From positions 1,550,001-1,614,000 of the forward strand of contig NZ_CP033019.1 of the NCBI RefSeq assembly GCF_003667705.1: DNA of 64,000 nt, read 5' to 3'. Source of the DNA: Janthinobacterium agaricidamnosum (lineage in GTDB: Bacteria > Pseudomonadota > Gammaproteobacteria > Burkholderiales > Burkholderiaceae_D). The notes under the pieces are model-generated. The model did no database searches and was not told the origin of the DNA. It was given only the letters and a program-made list of their open reading frames with translations. Position numbers and translations under genes: made by a program. Below are positions 9,336 to 18,673 of this stretch, one piece after another (position 1 is the stretch's first letter; each line of letters begins with the position of its first letter).

Positions 9336-9352
9336 TGTCCTGAATGTGGACA
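9336..9352. promoter_or_regulatory. short inverted repeat upstream of flp
   Basis: TGTCC (9336-9340) and GGACA (9348-9352) form 5-base arms around 7 bases, just after the response regulator stop and at the edge of the AT-rich 200-base leader before the Flp pilin gene. The arrangement would suit a dimeric LuxR-type regulator, but arms this short can occur by chance. Confidence 0.25.
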
Positions 9353-9530
9353 AAAAATTAAGATGGTTTGTACTGCGCATAAAATGACTTTTCTCTGATT
9401 CGATTTAATGTTTGTTTATATAAAATACACGCATCAGAAATTGGCAAATAAAAACAAGGTGAATGTTTTTATTTTCAGACTGTATTTTCAGTTTTTATCA
9501 TGTTTAAAACTTGACCTGAAAGGGAATAAT

Positions 9531-9704
9531 ATGAATTTCATTAAAAACTTTATCGCCGAAGAAGATGGCGTGACCGCCATCGAATATGCGCTGATCGCTG
9601 CGCTGGTGGCGGCGGCGCTGGTCACGGCCGTCGGCTATTTCACCACCGGCCTCGATGGCGCCTTCAAGGCCATCGGCACCAAGTTGACGGGCGCGGCGAT
9701 CTAA
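9531..9704 (+). CDS. flp: Flp-type type IVb major pilin
   Basis: The 57-residue prepilin has a 15-residue leader ending EEDG, then VTAIEYALIAALVAAALVTA. This is the Flp motif, with Gly at -1 and Glu at +5 followed by Tyr at +6. The peptidase cleaves after the Gly and the mature protein polymerises into the Tad pilus. ATG 9531 is preceded by AGGG at a good distance. The longer in-frame upstream reading is AT-rich leader sequence without pilin features. It is the first gene of the rightward Tad arm; the peptidase gene follows after 116 bases. Confidence 0.93.
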   Translation: MNFIKNFIAEEDGVTAIEYALIAALVAAALVTAVGYFTTGLDGAFKAIGTKLTGAAI

Positions 9705-9820
9705 GACGCCCGCCCACCGCGCTGCACCCCGGCATGCCAGCTGCCCATGCGCACTGGCCTGCCGGCTTCCCGCCCAACGATGCGCATCCCGTCATGCGCT
9801 CGGCTTGCATCAGGTACACG

Positions 9821-10381
9821 ATGGACCCTCATTCTTTCTGGACGTTCAGCCCCGCCATAGTCTTGTGGGGGCTGCTGGCCGCCGCTGTCTGGCATGACGT
9901 GCGCCGCCGGCGCATTCCCAACCGGCTGGTCTTTTCCGGTGCCTTGCTCGGCGTGCTGCTCAACAGCCTGGCGTTGCCAGGGCTGACGCCGGCCGGGCCG
10001 TGGCTGGCCTTGGGCGGCTTGGCCGTCGGCCTGGGCTTGCTGCTGCCCATGTATGCGCTGAAGGCGCTGGGCGCGGGCGACGTCAAGCTGATGGCGATGG
10101 TGGGGGCGTTTCTGGGCCCGCGCCCCGCCGTGTTTGCCGTGCTGTGCAGCCTGCTTGCTGGCGGCGTGCTGGCGCTGGCCGTCGCCCTGTGCCAGGGCAC
10201 GCTGCGCCAGGCCTTGGCCAATGCCCGGCAATTGCTGCTGCAAGGCTGGCTGCGCGCCGCGGCAGGCGAGGCGCCGCAGGTCGGCCCGCCCGCGCTGGCA
10301 AGCGGCAGCCTGCCGTACGCGATCGCCATTGCCGCCGGCACCGCCATCAGCCTGGCCTTGGCGGCCGGCGGCCATGCATGA
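9821..10381 (+). CDS. tadV: TadV/CpaA prepilin peptidase (A24 family)
   Basis: The 186-residue polytopic membrane protein contains both catalytic Asp sites of A24 peptidases: WHDVRRRRIPN near the N-terminus, and GAGDVKLMAM (the GxGD-type site) in the middle. It lacks the methyltransferase domain of PilD, as expected for TadV/CpaA. It processes Flp and the TadE/F pseudopilins. ATG 9821 was chosen because the sequence becomes hydrophobic at once; an in-frame ATG at 9734 adds 29 polar residues. Confidence 0.9.
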   Translation: MDPHSFWTFSPAIVLWGLLAAAVWHDVRRRRIPNRLVFSGALLGVLLNSLALPGLTPAGPWLALGGLAVGLGLLLPMYALKALGAGDVKLMAMVGAFLGPRPAVFAVLCSLLAGGVLALAVALCQGTLRQALANARQLLLQGWLRAAAGEAPQVGPPALASGSLPYAIAIAAGTAISLALAAGGHA

Positions 10382-10444
10382 CGCGCCGGGCAGCGATATG
10401 GCCGCGTGCGCGCGGAAACCCATGTTTCACCAAGAGGATAAATC

Positions 10445-11278
10445 ATGAGAAATAGCCGCGTTGCGATCGTGCTGCTGCTGGCGTTGCTGATGGCGGGCGG
10501 CGCCGTGCTGGCGGCCGCCCGCTGGATGTCAGGGCAGGGCGCGCCGGCCAGCCAGACGGTGATGGTCGCGCTGGTCGATATCGGCGTGGGCGCGAAGGTG
10601 ACGCCGGCCATGCTGCGCGGCATGGACTGGCCGGCGGGTGCCATGCCGCCGGGGGCGTTTGGCGAGGCCGGCGCGCTGGACGGGCGCATCACGCGCAGCG
10701 CCGTCAGCAGGGGCGAGCCTGTGCTGGAAAGCAAGCTCGCGCCGCCCGGCGCCACCGGTGGCCTGTCGGCCATCGTCGCTGCCGGCAAGCGCGCCATGAC
10801 CGTGCGCGTCAACGACGTGGTGGGGGTGGCCGGCTTCGCGCTGCCGGGCAACTTCGTCGACATTCTCGTGCATACGCAGGATGACCGCGCCAGACCGGCG
10901 GGTGGCGGGCCGCTGGCCATTTCCAAGATCGTGCTCGAACGCATCCTGGTGCTGGCCGTGGCGCAGGAATCCGGCCGCGACGACAACAAGCCCAAGGTGG
11001 TCAACGCCGTGACCCTGGAGCTGACGCCGGAGCAGGTGGAAAAGCTGGACCTGGCGCGCAGCGTGGGCAGCCTGTCGCTGGTGCTGCGCAACCAGGTCGA
11101 TCCGGCGCCCGCCGACACGGGCGGCGCCACCAAGGAGTCGCTGCTGGAATTGAAGGCGCTGGCGCCCGCGGCGGCGCCCGTGCGCGCGGCGCGGCGTCAG
11201 ACGGCGCCGGCACGCGCTGCCGCGCGCGACAGCGTCACCGTCATCAAGGGCATGGATACCAGCGTCCAGCAATTTTAA
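10445..11278 (+). CDS. cpaB: Flp pilus assembly protein CpaB/RcpC
   Basis: The 277-residue protein has a single N-terminal membrane anchor (about residues 6-28). A SAF-type domain follows (VALVDIGVGAKVTPAMLRGMDWP), then the RcpC region (AMTVRVNDVVGVAGFALPGNFVDIL). The C-terminus is Ala-rich and basic. CpaB is a periplasmic partner of the Tad secretin. ATG 10445 has AGAGGA 7 bases upstream. The secretin gene follows after 25 bases. Confidence 0.9.
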   Translation: MRNSRVAIVLLLALLMAGGAVLAAARWMSGQGAPASQTVMVALVDIGVGAKVTPAMLRGMDWPAGAMPPGAFGEAGALDGRITRSAVSRGEPVLESKLAPPGATGGLSAIVAAGKRAMTVRVNDVVGVAGFALPGNFVDILVHTQDDRARPAGGGPLAISKIVLERILVLAVAQESGRDDNKPKVVNAVTLELTPEQVEKLDLARSVGSLSLVLRNQVDPAPADTGGATKESLLELKALAPAAAPVRAARRQTAPARAAARDSVTVIKGMDTSVQQF

Positions 11279-11303
11279 ATCAGCAGGCAAGCAAGGATGA
11301 TCG

Positions 11304-12812
11304 ATGAATACATTTCGTAAGCACGCCTCGAGTGCGGGCATGCGCCTGGCCCTGGCCTTGGGCGGCGCGGCCGCGGGCCTGGCCTGGCCCGGCAGCGCCG
11401 GCGCGGCGGCGCCTTCCCGGCAGGCCGTCATGACGCCAGTCGCGGCGCCGCCCATGTCGCTGGGCGCCGATATCGCCCGCCTGGGCGCGCCCGTGCGCAT
11501 CGCCGTGGGCAAGTCCACCTTGCGCAGCCTGAGCCTGCCGGTGTCGCAGATCGCCGTCAACGATCCGCGCGTGGCCGGCGCCAGGATGCTGGGCTCGTCC
11601 AGCCAGCTGTTCGTCTGGGGCCTGGCCCCGGGCAGCACCAACCTGATCTTGTGGGACCGGCAGCAGCGCCCCGTGATCGTCGATATTGAAGTCGAGATCG
11701 ATGTCGAGGGCTTGCAGGCGCAGCTGGCCTATGTCTTCCCCGGCGAGCATGCCGTCAAGGTGGGCGCGGCCGGCGGCAGCATCGTGCTGTCGGGGCAGGT
11801 CAGCGACAGCGTCAAGGCCAGCCAGATCCTCGAGATGGCGCAAGCCTATGCCAAGCGCGGCGCGGGCGAAGCGGCGGCGCCGGCCGACGGCGCCGCCAGC
11901 ACTGCCAATGCCGCCGGCGGCGTCAAGGTCATCAATATGCTGACGGTCGCGGCGCCGCAGCAGGTCATGCTGGAAGTGAAAATTGCCGAAGTGTCGAAGA
12001 CCCTGGTCGACCAGCTGGGCGCCAGCGTGGGGATCAGCGGCACGCGCGGCAACTGGAGCTACGGCCTGTTGTCGAACTTGCTCAGCGGCCACCCCAGCCA
12101 GCTGGGCGCCGTCAACGGCAAGAATGGCAACGGTCTCACGCTCGATGCGCAAAAGCGCGACGGCCTGGTCAAGGTGCTGGCCGAACCGAACATCATGGCC
12201 ATCAGTGGCCAGGAAGCCAGTTTCCTCGCGGGCGGCAAGATTTTCATTCCGGTCGCGCAAGACAGCACCACCAACAAGATCACGCTGGAAGAAAAGGAAT
12301 TCGGCATTGCCGTCAAGTTCACGCCCACCGTGCTCGAAGGCGGACGCATCAACCTGAAGGTGGCGCCGGAAGTGTCGGAGCTGAACCGCGAAGGCATCGG
12401 CATCACCACCGGCGGGGGCGCCGCCGCCAACGCGGTGCTGCCGGCCTTTACCACGCGGCGCACCACCACGACGGTGCAGTTGTTCGATGGCCAGAGTTTT
12501 GCCGTCGGCGGTTTGATCAAGAACAATGTGACGACCAATATCAAGGCCTTGCCCTTCCTGGGCGAGATCCCCGTGCTGGGCGCGCTGTTCCGCAGCAGTG
12601 ATTTCCAGACGGACCGCACCGAGCTCGTCTTCATCATCACGCCGCACCTGGTCAAGCCACTCGATAGTGAAATCGTGCTGCCGACCGATGCCTACGTGGC
12701 GCCCAGCCGCGGCGAGTTCTTCTTGCAAGGAAAAATGGAAGGCGCCGCCGCGCCACGGCCGCGGCAGGACGCGGCCACGCAGACAGCGCCGGCCGATCCG
12801 GACATTCAATAG
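11304..12812 (+). CDS. cpaC: Tad secretin CpaC/RcpA
   Basis: The 502-residue outer-membrane secretin has a signal peptide (about 1-36). The pilus/flagellar N-domain (VGKSTLRSLSLPVSQIAVNDP) is followed by a BON-like region near residues 145-175 and the secretin domain from about 215 (VMLEVKIAEVSKTLVDQLG). The domain ends with the family signature PFLGEIPVLGALFRS. It forms the ring through which the Flp pilus leaves the cell. ATG 11304 has AAGGA 7 bases upstream. The gene lies between cpaB and a lipoprotein that may act with it. Confidence 0.93.
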   Translation: MNTFRKHASSAGMRLALALGGAAAGLAWPGSAGAAAPSRQAVMTPVAAPPMSLGADIARLGAPVRIAVGKSTLRSLSLPVSQIAVNDPRVAGARMLGSSSQLFVWGLAPGSTNLILWDRQQRPVIVDIEVEIDVEGLQAQLAYVFPGEHAVKVGAAGGSIVLSGQVSDSVKASQILEMAQAYAKRGAGEAAAPADGAASTANAAGGVKVINMLTVAAPQQVMLEVKIAEVSKTLVDQLGASVGISGTRGNWSYGLLSNLLSGHPSQLGAVNGKNGNGLTLDAQKRDGLVKVLAEPNIMAISGQEASFLAGGKIFIPVAQDSTTNKITLEEKEFGIAVKFTPTVLEGGRINLKVAPEVSELNREGIGITTGGGAAANAVLPAFTTRRTTTTVQLFDGQSFAVGGLIKNNVTTNIKALPFLGEIPVLGALFRSSDFQTDRTELVFIITPHLVKPLDSEIVLPTDAYVAPSRGEFFLQGKMEGAAAPRPRQDAATQTAPADPDIQ

Positions 12813-12821
12813 GAGCACATC

Positions 12822-13094
12822 ATGCAGCATGCCGTTTTCCTCCCCGTACTGCTGGCCGCCCTGGCCGCCAGCGGCTGCGCCGCCACGCCGAATCTGGACC
12901 GCCAGTTCGGCCACAGCGTCGCGCAGCTGCGCCAGCGCCAAATGCTGTCGCCGCAGGCGGGCGCGAACCGCGACCCCGTGGCCGGCTTGGACGGCAAGGC
13001 CGCCCAAGCCGCCTACGCGGCGTACCAGAAAAGCTTTGCCGCACCCGCGCCGCAAGCGGCCGCCTTCACCATCGGCGTCGGGGCGCGCAAGTGA
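12822..13094 (+). CDS. small Tad-locus lipoprotein
   Basis: The 90-residue protein has a lipoprotein signal peptide with lipobox LAASGC (lipidated Cys at residue 19), followed by a short helical, Gln/Ala-rich domain. It sits where CpaD/RcpB or another pilotin-like lipoprotein is found in Tad loci, 9 bases after the secretin stop. I do not see clear similarity to CpaD. A role in secretin assembly or outer-membrane anchoring is inferred from position only. Confidence 0.72.
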   Translation: MQHAVFLPVLLAALAASGCAATPNLDRQFGHSVAQLRQRQMLSPQAGANRDPVAGLDGKAAQAAYAAYQKSFAAPAPQAAAFTIGVGARK

Positions 13095-13131
13095 AGCTGG
13101 CACCGTCACCACAGAACCAGCAAGGCCTATC

Positions 13132-14292
13132 GTGAAAATCGCCATCAATTCCAGGGATGAAAAAACACTGTCCGCACTGGGCCAGCTGTTGCGCGGCCGC
13201 AACCGGCTCGACGAGATCGATGCGGGCGGCGAAACGCTCGAACCGCTGCAGGCGGCGCAGTCGCCGCCCGACGTGCTGATCTTCGACCGTCCATCGAACG
13301 ACGGCGCCGACCTGGCCGCCATCGAGCGCCTCAGCAACCTGCATCCGCGCATGGCTTTCATCGTGCTGTGCCACCAGCAGCCGCCCGAATTCCTGCTGCA
13401 GGCCATGCGCGCGGGCGTGCGCGACGTGCTGCCGTTTCCCGCCGCGCCGGCCAGCCTGTATGCGGCGCTCGAACGCATCGAGGAAAAGCTGGAGCGGCGC
13501 GAGCATGGCAATGGCAAGGTGCTGGCCTTCATCTCGTGCAAGGGCGGCAGCGGCGCCACCTTCATCGCCAGCAACCTCGGTTATGCGCTGGCCGCCGGCG
13601 GCCAGCAGCGCGTTGCCCTGATCGACATGAACCTGCATTTTGGCGACGCCTCGCTGTTCGTCTCCGAGAACAAGCCGCTGGCCACGCTGTCGGACGTCAC
13701 GCGCGACATCCACCGGCTCGATTCCTCGTTCCTGGGATCGAGCATGCTGCACATCCTGCCCAACTACAGCGTGCTGGCCGCGCCCGAGGATCCCGCCCAC
13801 GCCAGCGAAGTGGCGCCCGAACACATCGACGCCATCATCCGGCAGGCCAGGCGCCAGTACGATTTCATCGTGCTCGACGTGGGCCGCAACCTCGACGCGG
13901 TCAGCGTGCGCGCGCTGGACCACGCCGACATGATCTTTCCCGTCCTGCAGGCGACCTTGCCCTACATCCGCGACGGCAAGCGCCTGCTGGGCATGTTCCG
14001 CTCGCTCGAATACGCCAGTGACAAGGTGCATATCATCGTCAACCGCCACGACAAGGGCGGCGAGATCCGCCTGCGTGACCTGGAAGCGGCGTATGGCACG
14101 GCCGTCTACCGCACCGTGCCCAATCACTACGCCTCGGCGGCCGCCTCGGTCAACCAGGGCGTGCCGATTTTACAGCTCGACAAAGCCAGCCCGATCACGC
14201 GCTCGCTGCAGGAATTCGCCGCCAGCCTGGCCGGCGGCGCGGCCAGCACGGCGCGCCAGGGCTGGCTGGGCCGCGTCCTGCGGCGCGCCTGA
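13132..14292 (+). CDS. cpaE: CpaE/TadZ-like ATPase
   Basis: The 386-residue protein has a receiver-like N-domain (about 1-120: [35 protein letters not shown]) fused to a MinD/ParA ATPase. The nucleotide loop [13 protein letters not shown] (about 136-148) is a deviant Walker A that lacks the Lys/Thr pair of standard ParA, as is common in CpaE/TadZ. GTG 13132 is preceded by AAGG at 6-7 bases and marks where homology begins. Earlier codons in this frame overlap the secretin and lipoprotein genes. TadZ proteins localise the pilus machine, usually at a pole. Confidence 0.9.
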   Translation: MKIAINSRDEKTLSALGQLLRGRNRLDEIDAGGETLEPLQAAQSPPDVLIFDRPSNDGADLAAIERLSNLHPRMAFIVLCHQQPPEFLLQAMRAGVRDVLPFPAAPASLYAALERIEEKLERREHGNGKVLAFISCKGGSGATFIASNLGYALAAGGQQRVALIDMNLHFGDASLFVSENKPLATLSDVTRDIHRLDSSFLGSSMLHILPNYSVLAAPEDPAHASEVAPEHIDAIIRQARRQYDFIVLDVGRNLDAVSVRALDHADMIFPVLQATLPYIRDGKRLLGMFRSLEYASDKVHIIVNRHDKGGEIRLRDLEAAYGTAVYRTVPNHYASAAASVNQGVPILQLDKASPITRSLQEFAASLAGGAASTARQGWLGRVLRRA

Positions 14293-14318
14293 TCCACATC
14301 CCAGAACAGGAGCATTTC

Positions 14319-15689
14319 ATGGCTAGTTCCCCCATCGCCGCCTTGTCCATCCGCGAACGGCTCGGCAGCGCCAAGATCGCCGCGCTCGCGCCGCAACGCA
14401 TGGCGGTCATCGACAACCGCGGCTACCGCGACCTCAAGCTGCGCATCCATGGGCTGCTGCTCGAACGGGTCGACCTGGAAAGCATGCAGCGCCTGTCGCA
14501 GGAGCGCATCCGCGAAGAATTGCGCGGCCTGGTCGAGCGCTTGCTGGATGAAGAGGCGGTGGTCATCAACGAGGCCGAGCGCAGGAGCCTGACGCGCGAC
14601 ATCCAGCACGAGATGCTGGGCTTCGGCCCGCTGGAAACCCTGCTGTCGGACGCCAGTGTGTCGGACATCCTCGTCAACGGCCACCAGCAGGTCTATGTGG
14701 AGCGCGGCGGCCGCCTCGAGCTGACCGACGTGTGCTTCGACGATGACGCCCACCTGATGAAAATCATCGACAAGATCGTCTCGCGCGTGGGCCGGCGCAT
14801 CGACGAATCGAGCCCCATGGTCGATGCGCGGCTGCCCGACGGTTCGCGCGTGAACGCCATCATCCCGCCGCTGGCCATCGACGGCCCCGTGATGTCGATC
14901 CGGCGTTTTTCCGTCGATCCGCTGCGCCTGGCCGACCTGGTCGCCTACCGCAGCATGACGGCGGAAATGGCCGAGGTGCTGCAGGGCCTGGGCAAGGCGA
15001 AGATGAATATCCTCATTTCCGGCGGCACGGGCAGCGGCAAGACCACCATGCTCAACGTGATTTCCGGCTTTATCGGCCAGACCGAACGCATCGTCACGGT
15101 GGAAGACGCGGCCGAACTGCAGTTGCAGCAGCCGCACGTGGTACGGCTGGAAACGCGTCCGCCGAATATCGAAGGCAAGGGCGAAGTGAGCCAGCGCGCG
15201 CTGGTGCGCAATGCGCTGCGCATGCGCCCCGACCGCATCATCCTGGGCGAGGTGCGCGGCGCCGAGGCACTCGACATGCTGGGCGCCATGAACACGGGCC
15301 ATGAAGGCTCGATGGCGACCATCCACGCCAACACGCCGCGCGACGCCATCACGCGGCTGGAAAACATGATCAGCATGGCGGCGGCCAACCTGCCCAGCAA
15401 GGCCATCCGGCAGCAGATCAGCTCGGCCGTGTCGGTGGTGGTGCAGGTGTCGCGCCTGATCGACGGCAAGCGCAAGGTGACGTCGATCCAGGAAATCACG
15501 GGCATGGAAGGGGAGGTCATCACGATGCAGGAAATCTTCAGTTTCCGGCAGACGGGCGTGGCCGAGGGCGGCGCGGTGGTCGGGCATTTCTCGGCCAGCG
15601 GCATCCGCCCGCGCTTTCTCGAACGCCTGAACAGCTTCGGCATCGGCGTGTCGGCCTCGCTGTTCGAACCCACCGCGGCGGGGCGCTGA
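14319..15689 (+). CDS. cpaF: Tad secretion ATPase CpaF/TadA
   Basis: The 456-residue type II/IV secretion ATPase powers pilus extension and retraction. It has the N-terminal three-helix region, Walker [10 protein letters not shown] (about residues 234-242), the Asp box region [11 protein letters not shown], Walker [13 protein letters not shown] and the His box [17 protein letters not shown] 14319 has ACAGGAG upstream. It is tightly linked to tadB (6 bases). Confidence 0.95.
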   Translation: MASSPIAALSIRERLGSAKIAALAPQRMAVIDNRGYRDLKLRIHGLLLERVDLESMQRLSQERIREELRGLVERLLDEEAVVINEAERRSLTRDIQHEMLGFGPLETLLSDASVSDILVNGHQQVYVERGGRLELTDVCFDDDAHLMKIIDKIVSRVGRRIDESSPMVDARLPDGSRVNAIIPPLAIDGPVMSIRRFSVDPLRLADLVAYRSMTAEMAEVLQGLGKAKMNILISGGTGSGKTTMLNVISGFIGQTERIVTVEDAAELQLQQPHVVRLETRPPNIEGKGEVSQRALVRNALRMRPDRIILGEVRGAEALDMLGAMNTGHEGSMATIHANTPRDAITRLENMISMAAANLPSKAIRQQISSAVSVVVQVSRLIDGKRKVTSIQEITGMEGEVITMQEIFSFRQTGVAEGGAVVGHFSASGIRPRFLERLNSFGIGVSASLFEPTAAGR

Positions 15690-15695
15690 CCCGCC

Positions 15696-16664
15696 ATGCT
15701 TTCCTACCTTGTCTATCTGTTTATTTTCCTGGCCGTCCTGCTGCTGGTGGCTGGCGCCTGGCTGGCGTGGCAGGCGGCGCGGGGGCCGGGCGCGGCGCGC
15801 GTGGCGCGGCGCCTGCAAGCCATGTATACGGCCAGCGATGGCGAACAGGCGCTGTCGATCACCAAGCAGCGCCCGCTGAGCGTCCATCCGTTTCTGCAAG
15901 GCGTGCTGGAAGGCTTGCCCGGCGCGGGGCGCATCGAGCAGTTGCTGCTGCAGGCGGGCATGCGCTGGCTCGTGGCCGGCTTCCTCGGCTATTGCGCACT
16001 CGGCGCGCTGGCCGGCCTGCTGCTGGCCGGCGCGCTGCCGCTGCCCTGGTATGTGCGCCTGGGCCTGGGCGCGGGCGGCGCCATGCTGCCGTATCTGCTG
16101 GTGCGCCGCGCCAGGAGCCGGCGGCTGGTGCGCATCGAGCAGCAACTGCCGGATGCGCTCGACCTGATGGGCCGCGCCATGCGCGCCGGCCATGCCTTTC
16201 CCACCGCGCTGAAAATGGTGGGCGAGGAGATGACGGGGCCGCTGGCCGAGGAATTTCGCGCCGTGTTCGACGAAGTCAGTTTCGGCGTCGCGATGGCCGA
16301 TGCGCTGGGCAACCTGGCCGCGCGCGTGCCCAGCACGGACTTGCGCTATTTCGTCATCGCCGTGCTGATCCAGCGCGAAACGGGCGGCAACCTGACTGAA
16401 TTGCTGAGCAGCATCAGCGCCATCATCCGCGACCGCCTGAAATTGCTGGGACAGGTGCGCGTGCTGTCGGCCGAAGGGCGCATGTCGGCCTGGGTCCTGG
16501 GCCTGCTGCCGTTCGGCGCGGCGCTGATGATGCACGTGATGAATCCGCAGTTTATCGCCGTGCTGTACACGGATGGGGGCGGGCGCAAGATGGTCGGCGT
16601 GGCGCTGGGCTTGCTGATGGTTGGCGTGCTCTGCATCAGAAAAATTATCCATATCCGGGTGTGA
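15696..16664 (+). CDS. tadB: Tad inner-membrane platform protein TadB
   Basis: The 322-residue protein carries a GspF/TadB domain ([21 protein letters not shown], then [20 protein letters not shown]). Membrane segments lie at the N-terminus, around residues 95-130, and at the C-terminus. With TadC it forms the inner-membrane platform driven by CpaF. It starts 6 bases after cpaF. The frame and length match the family. Confidence 0.92.
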   Translation: MLSYLVYLFIFLAVLLLVAGAWLAWQAARGPGAARVARRLQAMYTASDGEQALSITKQRPLSVHPFLQGVLEGLPGAGRIEQLLLQAGMRWLVAGFLGYCALGALAGLLLAGALPLPWYVRLGLGAGGAMLPYLLVRRARSRRLVRIEQQLPDALDLMGRAMRAGHAFPTALKMVGEEMTGPLAEEFRAVFDEVSFGVAMADALGNLAARVPSTDLRYFVIAVLIQRETGGNLTELLSSISAIIRDRLKLLGQVRVLSAEGRMSAWVLGLLPFGAALMMHVMNPQFIAVLYTDGGGRKMVGVALGLLMVGVLCIRKIIHIRV

Positions 16665-16682
16665 CATGAAAGAAAAAACACG

Positions 16683-17624
16683 ATGAGCGGCATGAGCGCG
16701 GCGCAGCTGGCTTTGCTGGGCCTGCTGTTCCTGATCGTTTTCGCGCTGGCCTTGCTGGTGCTGCGCATATTCGCCGGCAGCGCCGTGCAGGAGCGGCTGC
16801 AGGCGCTGGGCGATGCCGGTGCCGCCGGCGATAGCGGGCGCCATGCCAGGCGGCGCTGGCTGGCGCATGCCGTCAGCCTGACGCGCCCGCTGGCCAGGCT
16901 GTCGCTGCCGGACGAGGGCTGGGAAAGTTCGCCCATCCGCAGCCGCTTCGTCCATGCCGGCTGGCGCAGCCAGGCCGCGCCCGCGCTGTTTTACGCGGCC
17001 AAGACGGCCTTGTTCGTGGGCTTGCCGCTGCTGGCGTACTTCCTGCTGCGCCACGGCGGGCACAATATGCTGTTGTGGCTGGTCGCGGCGGCCGCCCTCG
17101 GCTATTACCTGCCCAATGTCTGGCTGTCGCATTGCCTGCAACAGCGCCAGCGCGAAGTGTTCGAAACCTTTCCCGATGCGCTGGACCTGATGACGGTGTG
17201 CGTCGAAGCGGGGCTGGCCATGGATGCGGCGCTGGCGCGCGTGGCGCAGGAAATCGGCTTGAAAAGCAAGGTCCTGGCCGAAGAGCTGCAACTGGTGACG
17301 CTGGAACTGCGCGCCGGCAGCGCCAAGGACAAGGCCTTGCGCAACCTGGCCCTGCGCACCGGGGTGGAGGATGTCGATGCGCTGGTGACCTTGCTGATCC
17401 AGGCCGAGCGCTTCGGCACGAGCATCGCCGCGTCGCTGCGCGTGCAGTCCGACCAGCTGCGCACCAAGCGGCGCCAGCGCGCCGAGGAAACGGCGGCCAG
17501 GATCGCCCTCAAGCTGCTGTTCCCGCTGATCTTTTTTATCTTCCCGTCGCTGATGGTGGTGCTGATGGGGCCGGCGTTCCTGCAGATTTACCGCGTGCTG
17601 CTGCCGGCCATGCGGGGCGGCTGA
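16683..17624 (+). CDS. tadC: Tad inner-membrane platform protein TadC
   Basis: The 313-residue partner of TadB has a GspF-type domain (FPDALDLMTVCVEAGLAMDAA, then LITLLIQAERFGTSIA-like sequence) and a C-terminal LLFPLIFFIFPSLMVVLMGP membrane segment. It is the last gene of the rightward Tad arm and is followed by a strong terminator. No TPR lipoprotein TadD follows, although many Tad loci have one here. Confidence 0.9.
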   Translation: MSGMSAAQLALLGLLFLIVFALALLVLRIFAGSAVQERLQALGDAGAAGDSGRHARRRWLAHAVSLTRPLARLSLPDEGWESSPIRSRFVHAGWRSQAAPALFYAAKTALFVGLPLLAYFLLRHGGHNMLLWLVAAAALGYYLPNVWLSHCLQQRQREVFETFPDALDLMTVCVEAGLAMDAALARVAQEIGLKSKVLAEELQLVTLELRAGSAKDKALRNLALRTGVEDVDALVTLLIQAERFGTSIAASLRVQSDQLRTKRRQRAEETAARIALKLLFPLIFFIFPSLMVVLMGPAFLQIYRVLLPAMRGG

Positions 17625-17640
17625 GGGCTGGCCGGAGCCA

Positions 17641-17677
17641 AAAAAAAGCTGCCGGAGTTTCCTCCGGCAGCTTTTTT
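17641..17677. terminator. bidirectional intrinsic terminator after tadC and suhB
   Basis: GCTGCCGGAG (17648-17657) pairs with CTCCGGCAGC (17662-17671) around a TTTC loop. It has an A-run before and a T-run after, so it can end both the Tad operon and the convergent suhB transcript. Confidence 0.93.
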
Positions 17678-17698
17678 ACATCAGGGCGCGTCTGGCGA

Positions 17699-18487
17699 TC
17701 AGGCGAATGGCGCCAGCAGGGGGATCATCTGGCCGAAGATCTTCGGGCTGGCGGCGATGACGTCGCCCTTGTACAGGTAGTCCGATTCGCCGGAAAATTC
17801 ACCGACGATGCCGCCCGATTCCGTGATCATCAGGGCGCCGGCGGCGATATCCCAAGGCTTCAAGCCTTTTTCGTAGAAGCCGTCCAGGCGGCCGCAAGCG
17901 ACGTTGGCCAGGTCCAGCGCGGCCGAGCCGGCACTGCGCACGCCCTGGCTGCGTTCGGCCATGATCTGGTACATCTTCAGGTATTCGTCGAGCGCGCGCG
18001 GGCCGGCGCCGTGGCCGGTGCCCAGCATGGCGTTCGAAATGCGGTCCAGCTTGGTGACGCGGATGCGTTTTTCGTTCAGGTAGGCGCCGGCGCCCTTGGT
18101 GGCCGTGAACAGGTCGTTGCGGACCGGATCGTAGATGACGGCTTGCGTGACGACGCCGCGATGCGCGAGGGCGATCGAGATGCAGTATTGCGGGAAGCCG
18201 TGGATAAAGTTGGTGGTGCCATCGATCGGGTCGATGATCCACTGATATTCATTCTCGTCGTGCGAGTTGGCGGAAGCTCCCGATTCCTCAGCCAGGAACG
18301 CGTGGTCCGGGTAGGCCTTGGACAGCACCTCGATGATGGCTTGTTCGGCCGCCTGGTCGACGTCGGTGACGAAATCGTTATGTTGTTTTTCCGTGACGAC
18401 GACGCGGTCGAGGTCAAAAGAGGCGCGATTGATGACGGCGGCGCCGCGGCGGGCGGCTTTGATCGCCGTGTTGAGCATTGGGTGCAT
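17699..18487 (-). CDS. suhB: inositol-1-monophosphatase family protein SuhB
   Basis: The 262-residue Mg-dependent phosphatase has all IMPase signatures: FLAEESGA, the metal motif [17 protein letters not shown], and [15 protein letters not shown]. SuhB dephosphorylates inositol phosphates and in proteobacteria also assists rRNA transcription complexes. ATG 18485-18487 ([16 protein letters not shown]) begins the conserved part; a frame extension to 18520 adds 11 residues. It is divergent from trmJ, which modifies tRNA. Confidence 0.95.
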   Translation of the reverse strand: MHPMLNTAIKAARRGAAVINRASFDLDRVVVTEKQHNDFVTDVDQAAEQAIIEVLSKAYPDHAFLAEESGASANSHDENEYQWIIDPIDGTTNFIHGFPQYCISIALAHRGVVTQAVIYDPVRNDLFTATKGAGAYLNEKRIRVTKLDRISNAMLGTGHGAGPRALDEYLKMYQIMAERSQGVRSAGSAALDLANVACGRLDGFYEKGLKPWDIAAGALMITESGGIVGEFSGESDYLYKGDVIAASPKIFGQMIPLLAPFA

Positions 18488-18673
18488 GTGAGCTTCCGTT
18501 AAAAGCACGCGACCGCCCATGGCCGCCTTGCGGCGCCGGTACGATAGAGTGCAAGAATGAATTAAAGAGCGGAGCGGTGCCGAAGTGGTTAAAATCCCGG
18601 CCTGGCGTCAGCGTTTTGTGACTCCGTTTCCCGAAATTTCCTGTATCGATACCGCGCAATAGCGCTATTTTAA

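Noticed and set aside
14127..17291. 1054-codon open frame on the minus strand opposite cpaF, tadB and tadC
   Set aside because: It is antisense to three well-supported Tad genes. The product is low-complexity His/Gln/Arg/Ala with no domain, typical of GC-rich shadow frames.
18565..18620. tRNA-like 5' half (GGTGCCGAAGTGGTTAA) between suhB and trmJ
   Set aside because: No anticodon stem, T-arm or acceptor 3' half follows, and the stretch is only loosely like a Ser or Leu tRNA start. Probably chance.
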